A stretch of DNA of 7,418 nt from contig JACRGN010000110.1 in assembly GCA_016234205.1 (NCBI GenBank), positions 1 through 7,418 of the forward strand, read 5' to 3'. The DNA comes from Nitrospinota bacterium (GTDB lineage: Bacteria > Nitrospinota > Nitrospinia > UBA9942). The position numbers and the translations under genes were made by a program. This document shows positions 1 to 4,182 of this stretch, piece by piece (position 1 is the stretch's first letter; each line of letters starts with the position of its first letter). Under the pieces are notes generated by a model. That model was not told the origin of the DNA. It saw only the letters and a program-made list of their open reading frames with translations, and did not search any database.

Positions 1-195
1 AATAACAGTTCCAACCTTTGTATGACTACCTTTCAGTATTTCAGCAGCCTTTCTGACATGGCAAGGCGGGATACATACAGATGCAAATGGATATTTCTGT
101 GCCTCACGGACAAGAGCCTCTATATCTTTTGCTGTAATCTGTGGTTTGAGTAAAGTTAAATCTATATATCCTGCAAGTTCGCTTGCTGTTATCAT
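1..195 (-). CDS. deoC: Deoxyribose-phosphate aldolase, N-terminal 65 residues (runs off left edge)
   Basis: DeoC reversibly cleaves 2-deoxy-D-ribose 5-phosphate into glyceraldehyde 3-phosphate and acetaldehyde, the last step of deoxynucleoside catabolism in the cytoplasm. The visible part has the N-terminal family signature IDLTLLKP (residues 11-18), matching the D-L-T-x-L strand of E. coli DeoC. It is followed by helix-forming residues ITAKDIEALVREAQKY (20-35), then FASVCIPPCHV (37-47) and the strand KVGTVI at the window edge. The Schiff-base lysine and its partner acidic and lysine residues lie beyond the window, so activity cannot be judged. The start is the ATG whose complement is at 193-195; an in-frame stop lies just upstream, so there is little room for another start, and no good Shine-Dalgarno is visible. 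The gene faces away from the plus-strand accessory block. The family call is firm; integrity is unknown. Confidence 0.9.
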   Translation of the reverse strand, partial: MITASELAGYIDLTLLKPQITAKDIEALVREAQKYPFASVCIPPCHVRKAAEILKGSHTKVGTVI

Positions 196-258
196 GTTAA
201 AGTATTCTTATCTAATGTAAATAATGTTGGTAGTTGTAAACATAAAAGATATTTACAT

Positions 259-287
259 ATTATATACTCATAAGTATAATACCCCAA
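259..287 (-). promoter_or_regulatory. Possible sigma-70 promoter for deoC
   Basis: On the minus strand there is a perfect -10 box TATAAT (264-259). It lies 17 nt from TTGGGG (287-282), which matches only the first three bases of a -35 consensus. It would give a leader of about 55-60 nt to the deoC ATG. The surrounding DNA is very AT-rich, so a chance match is quite possible. Confidence 0.35.
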
Positions 288-314
288 AGTAATTTAATGT
301 ATAGGAATTTCACG

Positions 315-333
315 ACCCAAACTTCGTTTGGGT
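315..333. repeat. Perfect 8-bp hairpin beside the inverted-repeat element
   Basis: ACCCAAAC and GTTTGGGT form a perfect 8-bp stem around a 3-nt loop (TTC). No T-run follows on either strand, so it is a poor intrinsic terminator. It lies just left of the larger inverted repeat at 341-443 and may belong to the same composite dispersed repeat. Confidence 0.55.
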
Positions 334-340
334 GCCCCGG

Positions 341-443
341 AGATTGCTTTGGCTTTGCCTCGCAATGACAAAAGCGAAGGGTGGCTCGCACTGACAAACA
401 AAGTAGAGGTGTCATTGCGAGGGGCGAAGCTCCGAAGCAATCT
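341..443. repeat. Inverted-repeat element, about 103 bp, possibly MITE- or REP-like
   Basis: The left arm (341-369) begins AGATTGCTTTGG and ends CCTCGCAATGAC. The right arm (411-443) is its imperfect reverse complement, beginning GTCATTGCGAGG and ending CCGAAGCAATCT, with the right arm about 4 nt longer. The arms are separated by 41 nt with no ORF. From general knowledge, sequences of the type GTCATTGCGAGG...GAAGCAATCT recur in many copies in several bacterial genomes, so this is probably a dispersed element; copy number cannot be seen here. No target-site duplication is evident: the left flank is GC-rich and the right flank is TAATTAAT-like. The right edge lies a few bases before the remaining coding sequence of the truncated DUF6883 gene. 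Together with the hairpin and the possible deoC promoter it accounts for the 263-nt gap at 196-458; I see no other gene there. Confidence 0.75.
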
Positions 444-458
444 AATTAATTACGTTCC

Positions 459-680
459 ATGGGCTTTAACGAAACAAATATTGATTTGTTAAAACAAGGA
501 TTATTAAACATAGCACGCATGGGAGATGTGAAAGAAGAAGTATCATCAATACATGGTGTAAAATATGTTATAGATGGGTTGCTTCAAACACCGCGTGGCG
601 AGGAAGTCAAGGTTCGGACAATCTGGATTATTGATAAGGGACAAACCCGCCCGCGTTTTATAACAACATATCCAATTTAA
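459..680 (+). CDS. DUF6883 family protein, truncated at its 5' end
   Basis: The 73-residue product contains the C-terminal two thirds of a DUF6883-type domain: the helix ETNIDLLKQGLLNIARMGDV (residues 5-24), then strands VKYVIDGLLQTPRGEEVKVR and TIWIIDKGQTRPRFITTYP. Members I know of are about 100-110 residues and start with a conserved segment containing a CLNPxHPxG-like motif, which is absent. In-frame codons just upstream (LRS, 450-458) extend the family match until a TAA at 447-449, so the homology starts inside a domain and is cut next to the inverted repeat at 341-443. There is no Shine-Dalgarno before the ATG at 459. This is best read as a gene remnant that might still be translated. 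DUF6883 genes often sit beside DUF4926 genes, as here (15-nt gap). Biochemical function is unknown; a toxin-antitoxin-like role for the pair is speculation. Confidence 0.65.
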   Translation: MGFNETNIDLLKQGLLNIARMGDVKEEVSSIHGVKYVIDGLLQTPRGEEVKVRTIWIIDKGQTRPRFITTYPI

Positions 681-695
681 AAGGAGGAGTGAGTT

Positions 696-926
696 ATGAT
701 TAGAGAGTTAGATTCAGTGGTTCTTGTTCATAATATTGAAGAATACGGACTAAAGGAAGGAGATATAGGCACAGTTGTGCATTGCTACAGCGACGGCGAG
801 GCTTATGAGGTTGAATTTGTATCAGCCGATGGACGAACGATTGCTGTGATTACACTGACTCATGCTGATATTAGATTAATGGATAGTAAAGAGATATTGC
901 ATGTCCGCTCACTACAAGTTGCATAG
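696..926 (+). CDS. DUF4926 family small protein
   Basis: A complete 76-residue cytoplasmic protein matching the DUF4926 pattern: IRELDSVVLVHNIEEYGLKE, then GDIGTVVH (residues 23-30), then a strand-rich core with AYEVEFVSADGRTIAV (36-51) and a C-terminal HVRSL. The GDxGTVV turn and alternating strands suggest a small beta-barrel, SH3-like fold. There is no signal peptide or membrane segment. The start is well supported by a near-perfect Shine-Dalgarno (AAGGAGGAG at 681-689) six bases before the ATG. The gene lies 15 nt after the truncated DUF6883 gene and 9 nt before the Res-like gene. The Res gene's AGGG ribosome site overlaps this gene's stop codon, which suggests one operon and translational coupling. 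Function is unknown. Because it commonly pairs with DUF6883, an antitoxin- or immunity-type role is possible but unproven. Confidence 0.8.
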   Translation: MIRELDSVVLVHNIEEYGLKEGDIGTVVHCYSDGEAYEVEFVSADGRTIAVITLTHADIRLMDSKEILHVRSLQVA

Positions 927-935
927 GGTAAAGGT

Positions 936-3432
936 ATGTTTCTCAAAAACTACCAGATAAAAGTTGTCGGCGAATTAAAGAGGTTCTTCCAGACTGCGCG
1001 GGAAACCAGAGAAGCCATTGAAACTGCAAGGAAATCCCTGCCTGAAAATATGAGGCATTCGCTAAACTGGGTTCAGACTGCTTTTGCGACTTTACACAAA
1101 CCATACAACGACACCTCAATTAACGGTTTCGGCAATTATTATCCGAGAGTCTGTATCAAAGTCCCGACAGGCGGCGGCAAAACTCTTCTTGCAGTAGAGG
1201 CAATCAGGGAATATAAAAACCTTTTTGCTCAAAAACGCACAGGGCTTGTAGTCTGGATTGTGCCGAGCGAGACCATATATTCTCAAAAGTTCAAAAACTA
1301 AGAGACAAGGGCAATTATCTCAGGCAATTGCTTGACCAGTGCAGCGGAGGCAATACCCTCATTCTTGAGAAGGGACAAAGGCTCACTACACAGGACATTG
1401 AAGAAAACCTTGTTGTTCTGTTTGTGATGATTCAGTCCATTAGACGTAAGAATGCAAAAGAGGCATTGAAGGTATTTCAGGACAGCGGCGGGCATGAGAG
1501 TTTCTTTCCGCCAGACTCAAGATACGACCTTCACAAGCAAATAATGGAGCAGGTGCCGAATCTGGATGTTATTTCAGACGCAGATTCCTCATTTCCTCAA
1601 ATCCGCACAAGTCTTGGCAATGCTATACGCATGTCAAAATCATTCATTATTATTGATGAGATTCACAAGGTGTTTTCGGAACAGGCGCGGCAAACAATTG
1701 ACAACCTTAATCCAGAAATGGTGCTTGGACTTTCAGCTACGCCAAAAGAAGAAATGAATATTCTTGTGAAGGTAACAGGCTTGGAATTAAAAGATGAAGA
1801 GATGGTCAAACTTGATATGCATATCTTCCCGCCGTCCGGTAGCGACTGGAAGCCGATGCTTAATGAGATAAAATCACACAGGGAGAGGCTTGAGAAGAAG
1901 GCAAGGAATTTGAAGCAGGATAGGGGCATATTCCGCCCGATTACATTGATACAGGTGGAGGCTACTGGACACGACCAGAGAGGAAAGAAAAGAGTGCATA
2001 GCCTTGATGTAAAAGCTGTATCAACCCTGATGAAATTGCAATAAAGACCAGCGCACAGAATGATATTGAAAATGTTGACCTTTTTTCAGGCGATTGCCCT
2101 GTTAGATACATCATTACAAAAGAGGCGCTGAAGGAAGGCTGGGATTGCTCATTTGCCTATTTGCTTGGGATTATTCCGAATGTAGGCTCCAACACAGGCA
2201 TGACGCAGTTGGTCGGCAGAATATTGAGACAGCACAACGTAAAAAAGACTGGCATTAAAGAAATGGATGAAAGTTATGTATATTATGTGAAAGGCAATAC
2301 AAGGGAAATGCTTGAGAGGGTTTCAGCAGGCTTCAAAAATGAAGGGCTTGAAGACCTCATAGGCAAGGTAAGACTGGGTGATGACAAAGGCAGCAAAACA
2401 AAAAAAGTGAGAATCAAGAAAGAGTATGCCGATAAATATGCCAATATATTCTATCTTCCTGTATGGATGATGTTGAAAAACGGAAAAGAAAAAAGACGAT
2501 TTAATTATGCGCAGAATATAAAGGCTTGTCTTGATTTTTCTCAACTCTCCCTGACAGATGAATTTCTGAAATCTTTGGAGGCTTCCTTAAGCAATGAGAA
2601 CAGGGAAAGAACAGCCTTTGCCATAACATTGGATGACAAAAGCAAGGTTATTCATAAGACTGAAACAGCAACCGTTGACGCTGAAAAAGGCATTAATCAA
2701 GGCTATGTAACAAGACGATTTTCTGAGATTGTTGAAAATCCTTTTCTTGCCAAGAAACTGACAGACAATTATCTGCGGGCACTTGAAGATAGAATTGGAA
2801 ATGAAAAGTTGCAAAAACATTTTGGTTTTATAACAGCCGAGATTGTCAAATGCCTTGACAATGAGAAGAAAAGACAGGAAGAGCAAATCTTTCTTAGCTA
2901 TCTGAACAACAATAAACTGATGCTTACAATTACAAATAACGAAGCATTGGGATATAAAATCCTTGAGGCTGATGATATAACAGTTTCAAGACTGCCCAAC
3001 ACATACAGCAACTACTTGTTTGAGGATGTAGAGGTTGAAACAATGAACAGGCTTGAACAAAAAGTGGAGCAGATTCTTGATAATCAGGAAAAGATATTGT
3101 GGTGGTTCAGGAATAAAGCGAGCAAGAAACGGTATGCGATTCAGGGATGGAAGGAATATAAGATACACCCTGATTTTATTGCAGCAAAGAGAAAGGGGAA
3201 AGATGAATTTGAAATCCTTTATATTATTGAAAGCAAAGGAGAGCATCTTGTGGGCAATCCAGACACTCAATATAAAAAATCAATTCTTGAATTAATGACA
3301 AGACAGAGGAAGGCGGGGAAAATATACGCTGAGCAGACCGAGCTTCCTTTTGGAAAGGTCAATGAAGCTGTAGAACTTTATCTTGTTGAAGAAGGGAAAG
3401 AGGAGGCAGAGTTGAGGAGGCTGATGAAGTAG
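936..3432 (+). pseudogene. Type III restriction Res-like helicase-endonuclease, frameshifted over three frames
   Basis: Restored, this would be an ATP-dependent SF2 translocase with a C-terminal nuclease, like the Res subunit of type III restriction enzymes, about 830 residues. Segment 1 (936-1298) has Walker A PTGGGKT (1164-1184) and motif Ia VVWIVPSETI. Segment 2 (about 1298-2010) has Walker B IIIDEIH (DEIH at 1655-1666) and motif III GLSATP (1727-1744). Segment 3 (about 2011-3432) has motif V KEGWDCSFAY, motif VI QLVGRILRQ (2206-2232) and a nuclease core HPDFIA (PD at 3169-3174) with ESK (3229-3237), a PD-(D/E)xK arrangement, followed by GEHLVGNPDTQYK. The first break is in an A5 run (1293-1297), just before TAA 1299-1301. 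One extra A would restore FKKLRDKGNYLRQ. The second is between 2008 and 2043, where frame 2 ends at TAA 2042-2044 while frame 1 reads INPDEIAIKTS; the gap looks a few residues short of relatives, so a small deletion is likely. No Mod methyltransferase is in the window. The ATG at 936 has an AGGG seven bases upstream. Separate expression of the pieces as subunits is unlikely. Sequencing error remains possible. Confidence 0.85.
1293..1301 (+). other. Frameshift site 1 in the Res-like gene (A5 run before TAA)
   Basis: The upstream frame reads TTC AAA AAC TAA and ends. The downstream family-like reading (LRDKGNYLRQLLDQC) resumes at the CTA at 1298 in the -1 frame. Loss of one A from an original A6 run explains this simply. 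The heptamer is C AAA AAC rather than the efficient A AAA AAC/AAG slippery type, so programmed -1 frameshifting is not favoured. Confidence 0.75.
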
Positions 3433-3662
3433 ATGAAAATTCAAAAATCCAAGACGCCTTTATATCTTTCACAGCAACCATTCATCACCATCGTTGACCA
3501 AATCTTCGCTACCAGGCAACAACCCCCTTCGTCCCTCTTTATTAAGGGGGATTTAAAAGATGCCGACACCTCCGTCCTTGAGAGCGGCAGATTGACGAAA
3601 TAGTCTATAAACTTTATAAATTAACCCCTGATGAGATTGTAATTATGGATGGGAAAGGTTAG
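3433..3662 (+). pseudogene. Relic of the C-terminal tail of an Eco57I/PglX-type N6-adenine DNA methyltransferase
   Basis: Only the last ~75 residues of the ancestral protein are recognisable. Frame 1 from 3433 gives QQPFITIVDQIFATRQQ, then a 12-residue foreign stretch PPSSLFIKGDLK (see the palindrome at 3523-3558), then DADTSVLE. Between about 3582 and 3588 the homology jumps to frame 0 and reads RQIDEIVYKLYKLTPDEI, ending at TAG 3660-3662. This follows the well-known tail pattern PFIxLVDQILAxK...DADTSxLExxIDxLVYxLYxLTxEEI found at the C-terminus of many type IIG, Eco57I-like and BREX PglX methyltransferases. The catalytic domain and NPPY motif are absent. The relic starts directly after the Res-like stop codon, so the ATG at 3433 is probably incidental. 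The match is from memory of family patterns, and which methyltransferase subtype it came from cannot be told. Confidence 0.65.
3523..3558. repeat. Palindromic repeat inserted in frame in the methyltransferase relic
   Basis: CCCCCTT (3523-3529) pairs with AAGGGGG (3544-3550) around a 14-nt loop, followed by ATTTAAAA. Sequences of this type, with a C-run and TTTATTAAGGGGGAT, are familiar dispersed palindromes in bacterial genomes. The stretch from 3523 to 3558 is exactly 36 nt, or 12 codons, and sits between two parts of the methyltransferase tail without changing frame. Exact insertion boundaries cannot be fixed without an uninterrupted relative. Confidence 0.6.
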
Positions 3663-3664
3663 TA

Positions 3665-3844
3665 ATGCAGATTAAATATTCAAGGCACATTGAGGCAAGG
3701 ATTGTCATGAGAAAGATTGAATACAACCTGCCTAAAAGAATTTATGAAAATGCAGAGGAACGGTTCGTTGATACTGAGACATGGCATACAATAGCTGTCA
3801 AGAAGGCAGTATTATATGGAGGAAAATATAATGGAAGATTTTAA
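3665..3844 (+). CDS. DUF4258 family protein, truncated at its 3' end
   Basis: A 59-residue product starting MQIKYSRHIEARIVMRKIEY, continuing LPKRIYENAEERFVDTET and HTIAVKKAVLYGGK, then ending after YNGRF. The start, with strand-helix then YSRHxxxR and a D-x-x-T-x-HxIAV strand, fits DUF4258-type proteins, which are about 85-95 residues and have a RelE/BrnT-like small-toxin look. The usual last strands and the TIHPLK-like tail are missing. The family match stops at YGGK, right where the GGAGG ribosome site of the next gene occurs. The start is supported by GGGAAAGG (3651-3658) six bases upstream, and it lies 2 nt after the relic's stop. The gene overlaps the DUF2283 gene by 14 nt in another frame. 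Known neighbours of DUF4258 often include DUF2283, suggesting a toxin-antitoxin-like pair. With its end missing this copy is probably non-functional. The family call is moderate. Confidence 0.6.
   Translation: MQIKYSRHIEARIVMRKIEYNLPKRIYENAEERFVDTETWHTIAVKKAVLYGGKYNGRF
3818..3822 (+). promoter_or_regulatory. Shine-Dalgarno deciding the DUF2283 start
   Basis: GGAGG lies 8 nt before the ATG at 3831. An in-frame ATG at 3816 overlaps this site and has no ribosome site of its own, so 3831 is the better start. The same bases encode the YGGK of the truncated DUF4258 gene. Confidence 0.7.
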
Positions 3845-4040
3845 TGTCTTTTACGATGAAGAAGAGGACATCCTTTATCTTGCAAAAGAGGGTGAAGAAG
3901 CAGAGGTTGTAGAAATATCTCCTGGCGTAAATATGGAACTTGACAGCAAAGGCAACCTTATAGGCGTTGAACTCTTCAAAGCCTCTCGTATGTTTAAAAA
4001 TGTTCTTAAATCAATGGAGAAGAAACTTCAGGTTGCGTAA
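3831..4040 (+). CDS. DUF2283 family small protein
   Basis: A complete 69-residue acidic protein beginning MEDFNVFYDEEEDILYLA. It continues with the core VVEISPGVNMELDSKGNLIG and then VELFKASRMF. This is the DUF2283 pattern: YDxExDxLY, an exposed acidic loop, a VNxELDxxGxxIGxEL hairpin, and a basic helical tail (KNVLKSMEKKLQ). There is no signal peptide or membrane segment, so it should be cytosolic. It overlaps the end of the truncated DUF4258 gene, implying co-translation of the pair. Function is not established. From the usual pairing with DUF4258 it could be the antitoxin partner, in which case this locus keeps the antidote and has lost the intact toxin. The start was chosen by the GGAGG at 3818-3822; an ATG five codons upstream is the alternative. 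Confidence 0.75.
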   Translation: MEDFNVFYDEEEDILYLAKEGEEAEVVEISPGVNMELDSKGNLIGVELFKASRMFKNVLKSMEKKLQVA

Positions 4041-4053
4041 TTGTCTGAAACCA

Positions 4054-4125
4054 CCCTTTGCTGCCAAAAATAAAGACCCCATCGCTGACATCTTTGCCAA
4101 AGAGTTTGATAGACTATATTTGTAG
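4054..4125 (+). pseudogene. Second, eroded relic of an N6-adenine methyltransferase-type C-terminal tail
   Basis: Just after the DUF2283 stop, frame 1 reads PFAAKNKDPIADIFAKEFDRLYL and ends at TAG 4123-4125. This resembles the ILAAKxxDPxADTSALExEIDRLVYxLY tail of Eco57I/PglX-like methyltransferases, with the TSALE part degraded. The same kind of tail occurs in the relic at 3433-3662, so two independent remnants or a decayed duplication are present. It has no start codon or ribosome site of its own. The remaining 57 nt to the polA stop hold only a small palindrome TTCTATAATAGAA (4152-4164) without a T-run. The match is short, so the call is tentative. Confidence 0.5.
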
Positions 4126-4182
4126 TTGTTAGGCACACAGAAACAGAAGGATTTCTATAATAGAAGGCAGGATAATCAGGGA

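Noticed and set aside
315..333. Intrinsic terminator
   Set aside because: The stem is perfect, but no U-tract follows on either strand and no gene ends there.
1286..1301. Programmed -1 ribosomal frameshifting joining the first two Res segments
   Set aside because: The heptamer is C AAA AAC, not an efficient slippery sequence. A second lesion further on would still break the gene, so mutation or sequencing error is simpler.
1663..1929. Minus-strand open frame inside the Res-like gene
   Set aside because: It is antisense to conserved helicase motifs and has no ribosome site or domain.
4126..4182. polA terminator at the TTCTATAATAGAA palindrome
   Set aside because: The stem is short and AT-rich with no T-run on the minus strand.
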